From an uncultured Desulfovibrio sp. (GTDB lineage: Bacteria; Desulfobacterota; Desulfovibrionia; Desulfovibrionales; Desulfovibrionaceae), in NCBI GenBank assembly GCA_900546145.1, contig URBN01000012.1:1-63419 (forward strand): DNA of 63,419 nucleotides, read 5' to 3'. A program made the translations under genes and the position numbers. The notes beneath the pieces were generated by a model. It saw only the letters and a list, made by a program, of their open reading frames with translations. It was not told where the DNA came from and made no database searches. Shown here one piece after another: positions 37,192 to 45,309 of this stretch (its first letter is position 1; the number at the start of each line of letters is the position of its first letter).

Positions 37192-37296
37192 TTGAACGCC
37201 TTTTCAGCGGCGCACCCCGAAGCGCCATGCCCCTTTGGATTTCAGATCTCCCGGGTCAGCGGCAACGCCCGGAAAATACTGTTATTCGTGCTATAA
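37192..37296 (+). CDS. 34-codon ORF behind Fur-like promoter, possible FeoA remnant
   Basis: A perfect AAGGAGG (37179-37185) lies seven bases before a TTG start at 37192; the frame runs to TAA at 37294-37296. The peptide reads MNAFSAAHPEAPCPFGFQ, then ISRVSGNARKILLFVL. The segment CPFGFQISRVSGNARK resembles the start of ferrous-iron transport protein FeoA (RVxGNxxLRxRLxxLG). After ILLFVL the similarity ends, as if the rest was lost to mutation. Its position 25 bases after a Fur-like operator fits a former feoA. It could instead be a leader peptide for the porin downstream. It may or may not be expressed. Confidence 0.4.
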   Translation: MNAFSAAHPEAPCPFGFQISRVSGNARKILLFVL

Positions 37297-37303
37297 AATT
37301 TAA

Positions 37304-37320
37304 ACTAATATATGATTAGT
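37304..37320. promoter_or_regulatory. Palindrome upstream of the second porin
   Basis: ACTAAT-ATATG-ATTAGT, a 6-5-6 inverted repeat in AT-rich DNA, 139 bases before the porin start. Possible operator; binding protein unknown. Confidence 0.35.
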
Positions 37321-37360
37321 GTGATGAATTTTATTTTTTTCATATTTTCATAGACTTTTT

Positions 37361-37386
37361 CATTCCCTGAGCCTAGGCTCGGAATG
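37361..37386. repeat. Palindrome near the second porin
   Basis: The 12-base perfect palindrome GAGCCTAGGCTC is flanked by CATTCC and GGAATG, giving a nearly perfect 26-base inverted repeat 73 bases before the second porin start. It may act as an operator or as an mRNA leader hairpin. Confidence 0.45.
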
Positions 37387-37458
37387 AGGCGTTCCTGAAA
37401 CGTCTTCCGAAAAAAACACGGGCATCCGTTCGGTCCGGTCCCGTATGAGGTACTTTTC

Positions 37459-39036
37459 ATGAAAAAATGTCTGACTCTTCTCCTGGCTGCCGGTCTCGTC
37501 TTCAGCGCAGCCTCCTCTGCCAACGCCATCGATTTCAAGGCGCAGGGCGAATGGCTGGTCGGTTTCGCCGGCGGACAGGGCAACTTCGTTGACAAGACCC
37601 GCACCGCTGAAAACGGAAAAAAGAAGGCTGACAGCAGCGATCGCTTCACCGCTGCCCAGCGCGTACGCCTGCAGCTGGACGCCGTTGCGTCCGAATCCCT
37701 TTCCGGCACCGTGTTCTTTGAAATCGGTGACCAGACCTGGGGCAGCGGCGGCACGTACGGCAAGGGCTCCGGCGGCGCCATGGGCGCTGACGGCGTTGCG
37801 GTCGAGGTGAAGAACGCCTACATCGACTGGATGGTTCCCGACACCACCCTTTCCTTCCGCATGGGCATTCAGGCTCTGGCCCTGCCCAACGTCGCCGGCG
37901 GCTCCGCTGTTCTCGACGATGACGCGGCCGGCGTCACCTTCCACATGCAGTTCAACGAGAATGTCGGCCTCACCGGTATGTGGGCCCGCCCCCTCAATGA
38001 CAACTACGATGTCCAGGATGGCGACTACAGCGGCAACAACAAGAAGTCCTACCTCGACAACGTAGACCTCTTCGCCCTGACCCTGCCCCTGACCTTCGAC
38101 GGTATCGAGATCACCCCCTGGGCCATGCTCGGCGTCATCGGCCAGAACGCCTTCCGCGGCGAGACCGATGCCGAAACAGACATCACTCCCTACATGACCT
38201 CCAACTACATGGACTCCAGGTGGAATCACGGTGATGGCGACGGCTCCTTCGAACGCACCAAGAACGCCAACACCACCGCTTTCTGGGCCGGTCTCCCCGT
38301 GAAACTCACCCTCTGGGATCCCCTCAACATCGAATTCGACATCAACTACGGCTATGTCGGCAGCCAGGGCCGCGGCACCATCGCCCGCGTTGATGGCGGC
38401 GGCAAGACCCGCTTCAGCACCGAGCGTCAGGGCTGGCTCGCCAAGGCCCTCGTCGAATACAAGATGGACTGGGGCACCCCCGGCATCTTCGGCTGGTACG
38501 CTTCCGGTGATGACGACAACCCGAAGAACGGTTCCGAGCGTATGCCTTCCGTCTCCCCGAGCACCAACTTCACGTCCTTCATGGGCGACGGCAACCTGGC
38601 CTGGTCTTCAGGCGGGTCTCTCTACGACCGCAACCTTTCCCTCGCCGGCACCTGGGGCATCGGCCTCCAGGTAGCGGACATGAGCTTTGTTGAAGACCTG
38701 AAGCACACCTTCCGCATTGCCTACTGGGGCGGTACCAACAGCCCGTCCATGGCCAAGTACGCCGCTCATCCGTGGAGCTGGGAATCCGGCAACGGCGGCT
38801 CCTACGACGATTCTTTCTCTGCCGATCCCGAGCTCTACCTGACTACCAATGACGGACTGCTCGAATTCAACCTCGTCAACTCCTACCAGATGTACGAAAA
38901 CTTCGAGATCAACTTCGAACTCGGCTACATCGTGAACTTCATTGATCACGATACGTGGAAGAAGGCCAACAGGACCGAAGGCTACGACGCCCAGGACGCC
39001 TGGAAAGCGCAGCTCATCTTCGCCTACACCTTCTAA
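37459..39036 (+). CDS. Outer membrane homotrimeric porin, second copy
   Basis: A 525-residue paralogue of the preceding porin with the same signal peptide design (MKKCLTLLLAAGLVFSAASSANA) and the same C-terminal IFAYTF. It differs mainly in exposed loops, for instance RGETDAETDITPY against RSGANNATTDVTPY and SRWNHGDGDGSF against DRWNSGDSF. It has its own promoter interval with palindromes and its own terminator, so the copies are probably expressed under different conditions. Codon-level identity to copy one over 147 bases indicates conversion between them. Confidence 0.9.
   Translation: MKKCLTLLLAAGLVFSAASSANAIDFKAQGEWLVGFAGGQGNFVDKTRTAENGKKKADSSDRFTAAQRVRLQLDAVASESLSGTVFFEIGDQTWGSGGTYGKGSGGAMGADGVAVEVKNAYIDWMVPDTTLSFRMGIQALALPNVAGGSAVLDDDAAGVTFHMQFNENVGLTGMWARPLNDNYDVQDGDYSGNNKKSYLDNVDLFALTLPLTFDGIEITPWAMLGVIGQNAFRGETDAETDITPYMTSNYMDSRWNHGDGDGSFERTKNANTTAFWAGLPVKLTLWDPLNIEFDINYGYVGSQGRGTIARVDGGGKTRFSTERQGWLAKALVEYKMDWGTPGIFGWYASGDDDNPKNGSERMPSVSPSTNFTSFMGDGNLAWSSGGSLYDRNLSLAGTWGIGLQVADMSFVEDLKHTFRIAYWGGTNSPSMAKYAAHPWSWESGNGGSYDDSFSADPELYLTTNDGLLEFNLVNSYQMYENFEINFELGYIVNFIDHDTWKKANRTEGYDAQDAWKAQLIFAYTF
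38400..38546 (+). repeat. Conversion tract shared with first porin, copy B
   Basis: Identical over 147 bases to 36381-36527, ending at the codons where copy one reads Ala-Val and copy two Ser-Val. Confidence 0.85.
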
Positions 39037-39065
39037 CCGGACGTATCCTTCCTTCCCCAGGGTCT

Positions 39066-39101
39066 GGGCCGCTGCCTTACCGGCAGCGGCCCTTCTTTTT
39101 T
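39066..39101 (+). terminator. Intrinsic terminator of the second porin
   Basis: GGGCCGCTGCC-TTACC-GGCAGCGGCCC followed by TTCTTTTTT. Confidence 0.9.
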
Positions 39102-39107
39102 GCGAGT

Positions 39108-39141
39108 GAAAAAAAAGCCGGGCGCGGACGGCCCGGCAGAA
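39108..39141 (-). terminator. Intrinsic terminator of the aquaporin gene
   Basis: On the minus strand GCCGGGC-CGTCCGC-GCCCGGC followed by T8, just after the aquaporin stop. Confidence 0.85.
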
Positions 39142-39161
39142 GTCAGAGATGGAGAAAACGG

Positions 39162-39848
39162 TTAGTCTTCCCCGCCCACGATGCGGTAAACGATGGCACC
39201 AACTATGGCACCGAGAACGGGAGCGACAATGAACATCCACAGCTGCTCCAGGGCCCAGCCGCCTTCAAAGAGGGCCACGCCGAGGCTGCGGGCTGGGTTG
39301 ACCGAGGTATTGGTCACCGGGATGCTGATGAGATGGATGAGGGTGAGGCAGAGACCGATGGCCAGGGGACCGAAACCGGCCGGAGCGCGTTTGTCAGTGG
39401 AGCCAAGGATAACCACAATGAACATGGCCGTCATCACCACTTCGCAGAGGAAGCAGGCTGTAGCACTGTACTGGCCCGGGGAATGTTCGCCGTATCCGTT
39501 GCAGGCGAACCCTCCGGCCAGACTGAAGTCAGATTTGCCCGTGGCAATGGCGTAGAGCACGCCGCCGGCCAGAATGGCGCCCAGACACTGGGAGATGACA
39601 TAAGGAATGAGATCCCTGCCAGGGAACCTGCCGCCGAGCCAGAGGCCCACGGAGACAGCCGGGTTGAAATGGCCGCCCGAAATGTGGCCAAAGGCGTACG
39701 CTCCGGTCAGGACGGTCAGTCCGAAAGCAAGTGCCACTCCCACAAAACCCACGCCCGTATTGGGGAAGGTGCAGGCGTAGATGGCCGTACCGCAGCCGCC
39801 AAGAACAAGCCAGAACGTACCAAAAAATTCTGCCAGATACTTTTTCAT
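39162..39848 (-). CDS. aqpZ: Aquaporin Z-type MIP channel
   Basis: A 228-residue inner-membrane water channel with six helices and the two NPA half-helices, GGHFNPAVSVG (near residue 63) and NTSVNPARSLG (near 184). The second NPA is followed by arginine (NPAR), part of the selectivity filter, which with its short loop favours the water-selective AqpZ branch over glycerol facilitators. The start at 39848 (MKKYLAEFFGTFWLV) is the family start; the upstream 39 codons are not credible. Confidence 0.92.
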   Translation of the reverse strand: MKKYLAEFFGTFWLVLGGCGTAIYACTFPNTGVGFVGVALAFGLTVLTGAYAFGHISGGHFNPAVSVGLWLGGRFPGRDLIPYVISQCLGAILAGGVLYAIATGKSDFSLAGGFACNGYGEHSPGQYSATACFLCEVVMTAMFIVVILGSTDKRAPAGFGPLAIGLCLTLIHLISIPVTNTSVNPARSLGVALFEGGWALEQLWMFIVAPVLGAIVGAIVYRIVGGED

Positions 39849-40313
39849 AAACAACCGGCACAAGACCCTGCGGCCTGCAGGGGGGAATGCCGCCTCCTGT
39901 TTCCCTGGTTGTTGAAATACGCCGGCCTGAGACATTTCCCCGGCCGGCGTCTGACACAGACGCACGCCGCTGAATCCCGTGAAAAAAACCGGAACCCATA
40001 CGCGATCCCGCGGCTGTTATATGCTCCTTACGACCCCTGCCATTTTTTTTCAATGCCGGAAAAACCGTGCATTTTCAGCGTCCTTTCCCGGCACACCTCA
40101 CCATGTGTGCCACGCTTCCCCCTCTTGCCCAGTTTTCCCTCTTGCTTTACATATATAAAGAATTGACCATCGTTCTTTTCTGATAACCTGCATGGGAGAG
40201 CCGGATTCTCCCTGTTTTTGTCAGTCCGGACTCGGAGATCACCTGCCCCAAGGACAGATCCCGCGGCCTTTCCCGCGCGATCGCTCCGCTCTTTCCGGGG
40301 CATTGAGGAAACT
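39849..40313. other. Divergent intergenic region, aquaporin / activase
   Basis: 465 bases between two divergent genes. I see no gene. A TATAAA at 40154-40159 in a short AT-rich patch and TTGACC at 40163-40168 could be parts of promoters, but no pair with proper spacing was found. Confidence 0.4.
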
Positions 40314-43300
40314 ATGTCGGATAACCGTTATCTGGGCATTGATGTCGGCTCTATTACAGTCAAGGCTGTGCTCCTGGATGCCGCAGGCAATACGCTCTAT
40401 TCCAGCTACAAGCGTCACGGCGCGGCCACGCGCGAGATGCTCCTCTCCATTCTCGAGGACCTTGAAAAACATTTCCCCGGCATCGCCGTCCATGGCGCTG
40501 TTACCGGCTCGGCAGCCCTTGATCTGCCCCGCGCCCTCGGCCTCACGTTCATCCAGGAAGTTATCGCCTCCTCCCGCAGTATTTCCAAACTGGCCCCCCA
40601 GACGGACGTCGCCATTGAACTCGGCGGCGAGGACGCAAAGATTCTCTATTTCGGACGCAGCATTGATCTGCGCATGAACGAGGCCTGCGCCGGCGGCACG
40701 GGCGCCTTCATCGATCAGATGGCGACGCTGCTTCACACTGACACGTCAGGCCTCAACACCCTCGCTTCACAGGCCAAGGCCATACATCCCATTGCCTCCC
40801 GCTGCGGTGTGTTTGCAAAAACGGACATGGTCTCGCTGCTCAACGAGGGAGTCTCACGCGAAGATCTGGCTATCTCCGTCCTGCAGGCTGTGGTGGAGCA
40901 GACCATCAGTGGTCTCGCCTGCGGCCAGCCCATACGCGGCAATGTCGCCTTCCTTGGCGGCCCTCTTCATTTTCTCCCCGAGCTTGTCAGACGTTTCGCC
41001 GAAACACTGAATCTTACGCCTGAACAGACACTCACCTTCCCGGACGGTCAGTTCATGGTTGCCAAGGGCGCGGCCCTGTCGGCATCCGCTGAAAAGGAAT
41101 CCATCCCTGTTTCCGTGCTCATTGGGCGGCTTGCCGCGTACAGAGGCGAAGCGAAGAACAAAAATTCCCTGCCCTGCCTTTTCGAAAACGAGGAGGAGTA
41201 CGCCTCATTCCGCGTCTCCCACGGGCTCGACAGACTGCCTGAAGCAGATCTGGACTCAGCCTCCGGCGATCTCTACCTCGGCGTGGATCTCGGCTCGACA
41301 ACGGTCAAGAGCGTGCTCATTGACAGCGGGGGCCGCGTGCTGGCCAAATCCTACAACCGCAACGACGGCGATCCCCTGAAGAACCTGCTGCCCTTTCTCA
41401 TCGATCTGCTCGACCGCATCCCCGGAACCGCGCGCCTGCGCGGCATAGGCACCACAGGCTACGGCGCGAACCTTGCGCGCGCGGCCCTCGCGGCCCAGGT
41501 CTCGGAGGTGGAGACTGTCGCCCATCTCAAGGCAGCCTGCGCCCTGCACCCCGACACCACCTATGTCATCGACATCGGCGGCCAGGACATGAAGTGCATG
41601 CAGGTGGACGAGGGAGCCGTGGCAGACGTGCGCCTCAACGAGGCCTGCTCCTCGGGATGCGGTGCCTTTCTGCAGACCTTCGCCACCAGCCTCGGCATGA
41701 GCATGGAAAAATTCGTGCAGACCGCGCTTTTCGCGAAGCATCCCGTGGATCTCGGCTCCCGCTGCACCGTGTTCATGAATTCCAAGGTGAAGCAGGCTCA
41801 GAAGGAAGGCCGCAGTGTCGACGACATCGCGGCCGGCCTCTGCTACTCAGTCATCCGCAACGCCCTCTATAAAGTGCTTCGCCTGCGTTCTCCGAAGGAT
41901 CTCGGGGAACACGTGCTCGTGCAGGGCGGCTCCTTCCTCAACGACGCTCTTCTCAAGGTCATGGAAAACATGCTCGGCCGGGAAGTGCACCGTCCAAACC
42001 TTTCCGGACACATGGGAGCCTACGGCATCGCGCTCCTGGCCATGCAGAAGAAGGACAGCTATGAGCCGAGCACGCTGACCGCAGCCTCACTGAAGAGCCT
42101 CTCTGTCACCACGAAGGCCCTGCGCTGCAAGGGATGCGGCAACCACTGCCATCTGACCATCAACACCTTTTCCAACGGCCAGCGCCTCGTGTCCGGCAAC
42201 CGCTGCGATCGCGGTGCCAGAACGGACACCCAGAACAGGGAACAGCTCCCGAGCATCTACACCTGGAAGGAAGAGCACCTCTTCAATTATACGCCTCTGC
42301 CCCCGGACAGGGCTCCCCGCGGCCGCCTGGGCATTCCGCGCGTGCTGAACATTTACGAGCGCTACCCCTTCTGGTTCACGCTCTTCACGGAACTCGGCTT
42401 CCGCGTTGAGGTCTCGCCCTTCTCCAGCAAGCAGATCTTCGACATGGGCATCAGCTCCATGCCTTCGCAGTCCGTTTGCTATCCGGCAAAACTCGCCCAC
42501 GGCCACATTTCCTGGCTCATCAGCCAGGGCGTGCCCCAGATTTTCTTCCCGTGCATCCCCCGCGAGCGCATCGAGTACAGGAACTCCGTGGACTGTTACA
42601 GCTGTCCCGTAGCCTGCGGCTATCCGGAAGTGGTGCGCCTCAACAACGAGGACATCCGGACTTCCGGCTGCAAAATGCACACGCCCTTCGTAAACCCCTT
42701 TGATGACAAATCCCTGGCAAGACAGCTCTCGGACGAGTTCGGCATCTCCCGCGGCGAAATCCGCAGGGCCATCCAGAAAGCCCATGTGGCCCAGGACGCT
42801 TACCGTACGGCCCTGCACGAGGAAGGCCGGCGCATTGTGAATCTGCTTCACGAAAAGCACGGCATCGGCGTTGTCATCTGCGGCCGCCCCTATCACGTGG
42901 ATCCCCTGATCAACCACGGCATCCCCAAGCTCATCACTTCGCTGGGAGCGGCCGTGCTTTCGGAGGACAGTGTGGCCTGGATGGCGGGCAGCGAGGACAT
43001 CGATCTGCGCATCGTGGACCAGTGGAGCTTCCCTGCCCGTCTCTATCGTGCCGCCAGGGTAGTCACGGAACACGAGGAACTCGAACTCGTGCAGCTGACC
43101 TCCTTCGGCTGCGGCGTTGACGCCATAAGCTCTGATCAGGTGGCCGAACTCCTTCACAGAGCCAATAAAATGCACACACTCCTCAAGATTGACGAAGGCC
43201 CCTCACTGGGCGCGGCGCGCATCCGCATCCGCTCCCTCCTCGCCACTGTGGAGGACAGGCGCGAGCGCCAGCGCAGGAAAGGCGTGAAGCCGCAGGGAGA

Positions 43301-44543
43301 GGTGCCGAAATCCCCTGTTTTCACAAAGGAGATGCGCGCAACCCGGACTATCATCGTCCCGCAGATGGCGCCCATCCACTTCGCCCTGGCCGAAAATATG
43401 TTCCGGGGGGCCGGATACAACTGCTACGTCCTGCCCACGGTTTCCGCAAAGGATATCGAAACGGGCCTGAAGTACGTCAACAACGACTCCTGCTACCCGT
43501 CACAGGTGGTCATCGGCCAGCTCATCAATGCCCTGCAGAGCGGCGCCGTTGATCCGAAAAACTGCGCACTCATGCTCTCGCAGACCTGCGGCCCCTGCCG
43601 CGCCACCAACTATCCTGCCCTGCTGAGAAAAGCCCTGCACGAGGCCGGTTTTGACGATGTTCCTTCTCTCATTCTGCGCGCCCAGACAGGAACATCCCAG
43701 CCCGGTTTCACCATGACCAGCTCTCTTCTGCACAACCTCGTTGTTGCCGTCACGTACGGCGATATGCTGCAGCGCCTCACAAACCACACGCGCACCTACG
43801 AGAAGACGTCCGGCGACACGGACGAGCTTCAGAAAAAATGGATAGATCTGCTCGGAGCCGACTTTGCGGCCAACAAAAAACGCGATTTCGCTGACGACAT
43901 GCAGGCCATGGTCAGGGACTTCCTGACCATCCCCATGGATATGGTGCCGCGTCCGCGCGTCGGCATCGTGGGCGAAATTCTGCTCTGCTATCACCCTGAT
44001 GCCAACCGGCACATGGCCGATGTGACGCGCCACGAGGGCGGAGAGCCGGTCATCTCGGACATCGTCGACTTCCTGCTCTACTGCTTCTCCGATCCCGTCT
44101 ACCAGTGGCAGCATCTCGGAGGCAAGGCTCTGCCCGCCTTCTTCGGCTGGTACGTCATCCAGAAAGTGGAACACATGCGGAACGCCGCGCGCAAGGCACT
44201 CGCCGGCACGCGTTTTCCCCCTCTCGGCCGGTTCCGGGATCTCGTTCACAACGCCGGCAGACTCATTTCGAGAGGCTTTCAGGCCGGCGAAGGATGGCTT
44301 CTCTCCGCAGAACTTCTGCGCTTCATCTCCGAAGGCATCACCAACGCCCTCTGCCTGCAGCCTTTCGGCTGCCTTCCCAACCACATCGTCGGCCGCGGCG
44401 TCTTCAAGAGCCTGAAGCAGCTCTATCCCAACGTCAATCTCATGGCCGTCGATTACGAAGGCGGCAGTTCCGAAGCCAACCTGCTCAACCGGGTAAAACT
44501 CTTCATGACCATGGCACAGGCCCCGGACAGGAAGAGCTTCTGA
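40314..44543 (+). CDS. Large 2-hydroxyacyl-CoA dehydratase activase-type fusion protein
   Basis: A 1409-residue protein. Two ATPase domains of the BcrAD/BadFG/HgdC activase fold lie in tandem: residues 5-270 (YLGIDVGSITVKAVLLD, cluster cysteine C125 in NEACAGGTGAF, then ASRCGVF) and about 318-590 (YLGVDLGSTTVKSVLID, NEACSSGCGAF, GSRCTVF). A Cys-rich knuckle follows (LRCKGCGNHC), then DUF2229/HgdB-like domains with cysteines (SVCYPAKLAHGH, DCYSCPVACGYPE) and a second block (NNDSCYPSQVVIGQ, SQTCGPCRATNYP). Such proteins use ATP to drive low-potential electron transfer between 4Fe4S or double-cubane clusters. The substrate is unknown; no dehydratase, CoA transferase or electron-transfer partner lies next to it. 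The start at 40314 follows GAGGAA. Confidence 0.88.
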   Translation: MSDNRYLGIDVGSITVKAVLLDAAGNTLYSSYKRHGAATREMLLSILEDLEKHFPGIAVHGAVTGSAALDLPRALGLTFIQEVIASSRSISKLAPQTDVAIELGGEDAKILYFGRSIDLRMNEACAGGTGAFIDQMATLLHTDTSGLNTLASQAKAIHPIASRCGVFAKTDMVSLLNEGVSREDLAISVLQAVVEQTISGLACGQPIRGNVAFLGGPLHFLPELVRRFAETLNLTPEQTLTFPDGQFMVAKGAALSASAEKESIPVSVLIGRLAAYRGEAKNKNSLPCLFENEEEYASFRVSHGLDRLPEADLDSASGDLYLGVDLGSTTVKSVLIDSGGRVLAKSYNRNDGDPLKNLLPFLIDLLDRIPGTARLRGIGTTGYGANLARAALAAQVSEVETVAHLKAACALHPDTTYVIDIGGQDMKCMQVDEGAVADVRLNEACSSGCGAFLQTFATSLGMSMEKFVQTALFAKHPVDLGSRCTVFMNSKVKQAQKEGRSVDDIAAGLCYSVIRNALYKVLRLRSPKDLGEHVLVQGGSFLNDALLKVMENMLGREVHRPNLSGHMGAYGIALLAMQKKDSYEPSTLTAASLKSLSVTTKALRCKGCGNHCHLTINTFSNGQRLVSGNRCDRGARTDTQNREQLPSIYTWKEEHLFNYTPLPPDRAPRGRLGIPRVLNIYERYPFWFTLFTELGFRVEVSPFSSKQIFDMGISSMPSQSVCYPAKLAHGHISWLISQGVPQIFFPCIPRERIEYRNSVDCYSCPVACGYPEVVRLNNEDIRTSGCKMHTPFVNPFDDKSLARQLSDEFGISRGEIRRAIQKAHVAQDAYRTALHEEGRRIVNLLHEKHGIGVVICGRPYHVDPLINHGIPKLITSLGAAVLSEDSVAWMAGSEDIDLRIVDQWSFPARLYRAARVVTEHEELELVQLTSFGCGVDAISSDQVAELLHRANKMHTLLKIDEGPSLGAARIRIRSLLATVEDRRERQRRKGVKPQGEVPKSPVFTKEMRATRTIIVPQMAPIHFALAENMFRGAGYNCYVLPTVSAKDIETGLKYVNNDSCYPSQVVIGQLINALQSGAVDPKNCALMLSQTCGPCRATNYPALLRKALHEAGFDDVPSLILRAQTGTSQPGFTMTSSLLHNLVVAVTYGDMLQRLTNHTRTYEKTSGDTDELQKKWIDLLGADFAANKKRDFADDMQAMVRDFLTIPMDMVPRPRVGIVGEILLCYHPDANRHMADVTRHEGGEPVISDIVDFLLYCFSDPVYQWQHLGGKALPAFFGWYVIQKVEHMRNAARKALAGTRFPPLGRFRDLVHNAGRLISRGFQAGEGWLLSAELLRFISEGITNALCLQPFGCLPNHIVGRGVFKSLKQLYPNVNLMAVDYEGGSSEANLLNRVKLFMTMAQAPDRKSF

Positions 44544-44563
44544 CATTACGGTTTCAACGCTCA

Positions 44564-44600
44564 GAACGGCCGCCGCGGTAATGCGGGCGGCCGTTTTTTT
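44564..44600 (+). terminator. Intrinsic terminator of the activase fusion
   Basis: ACGGCCGCC, an 11-base loop, GGCGGCCGT and T7. Confidence 0.85.
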
Positions 44601-45004
44601 ATGGCACTGCAGGAGAATGTTTTTTCACGTTTGTAAAAAAATGCTATCCGTCCATCTCCGGCAGTATTCAATTGTGAAAAACGTTCCCGCTCAGTCCCGT
44701 GTGTTCCACCGGTACCATGTCCGCAGCTGACTTCCCCATGCATCCGGTTATTGCCGGGTGCGCGGCTTTCCCCTCAGGCATGAGCCTCTGCGGGAAAAAA
44801 GTGCGTTCTTTTCCGCGTATCTGTCTCCTTTTTCCGCGGGAAGTTCCGGACAGTTACACAGTTCCGGTCTGTTCTGCACTCCCGTCTGTTTCTTCCGGTC
44901 TGATGATATTTCTGTCCGTCTGCCCGCAGGCCTGTCCGCGCCTTTTCAGATTCCGCTCCCGGTGGCCGGCTGTGGCGCTCCCGCTGCCAGGGCAGTCCGG
45001 GCGC
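44601..45004. other. Intergenic region, nothing recognised
   Basis: About 400 bases between the activase terminator and the tRNA-Arg terminator. Short open frames exist but none has a ribosome site or family resemblance. Confidence 0.4.
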
Positions 45005-45043
45005 AAAAAAAAGACGGAGGAGAGAAAGTCTTCTCCTCCGTCA
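45005..45043 (-). terminator. Terminator of tRNA-Arg
   Basis: On the minus strand GACGGAGGAGA-AGACTTTC-TCTCCTCCGTC followed by T8. Confidence 0.9.
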
Positions 45044-45061
45044 GTGGATATTCCAGAAAAA

Positions 45062-45138
45062 TGGTGCGCCCAGGGGGAGTCGAACCCTCGACCAAGAGCT
45101 TAGAAGGCTCCTGCTCTATCCAACTGAGCTATGGACGC
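45062..45138 (-). tRNA. tRNA-Arg (UCU)
   Basis: Acceptor GCGTCCA/TGGGCGC (one G-U), anticodon stem GGAGC/GCTCT with loop CTTCTAA (anticodon TCT), T-arm GAGGG-TTCGACT-CCCCC and encoded CCA. It reads AGA/AGG codons. Confidence 0.95.
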
Positions 45139-45309
45139 ACTGCCATACGGCTCCTTCCTATTGACACTGTTTTGCGCTCCGTGTCAAGGGCGCAGGCGGG
45201 CTGCGGAACAGCGCCCGGTGCTGTTCAAGACGGGCGGAAAAAAGGCTAGTATCCTGCCCGCACCAGATCCGGCAGACGTCCGGACCCCACAGACCGGAGG
45301 ACACAGCTC

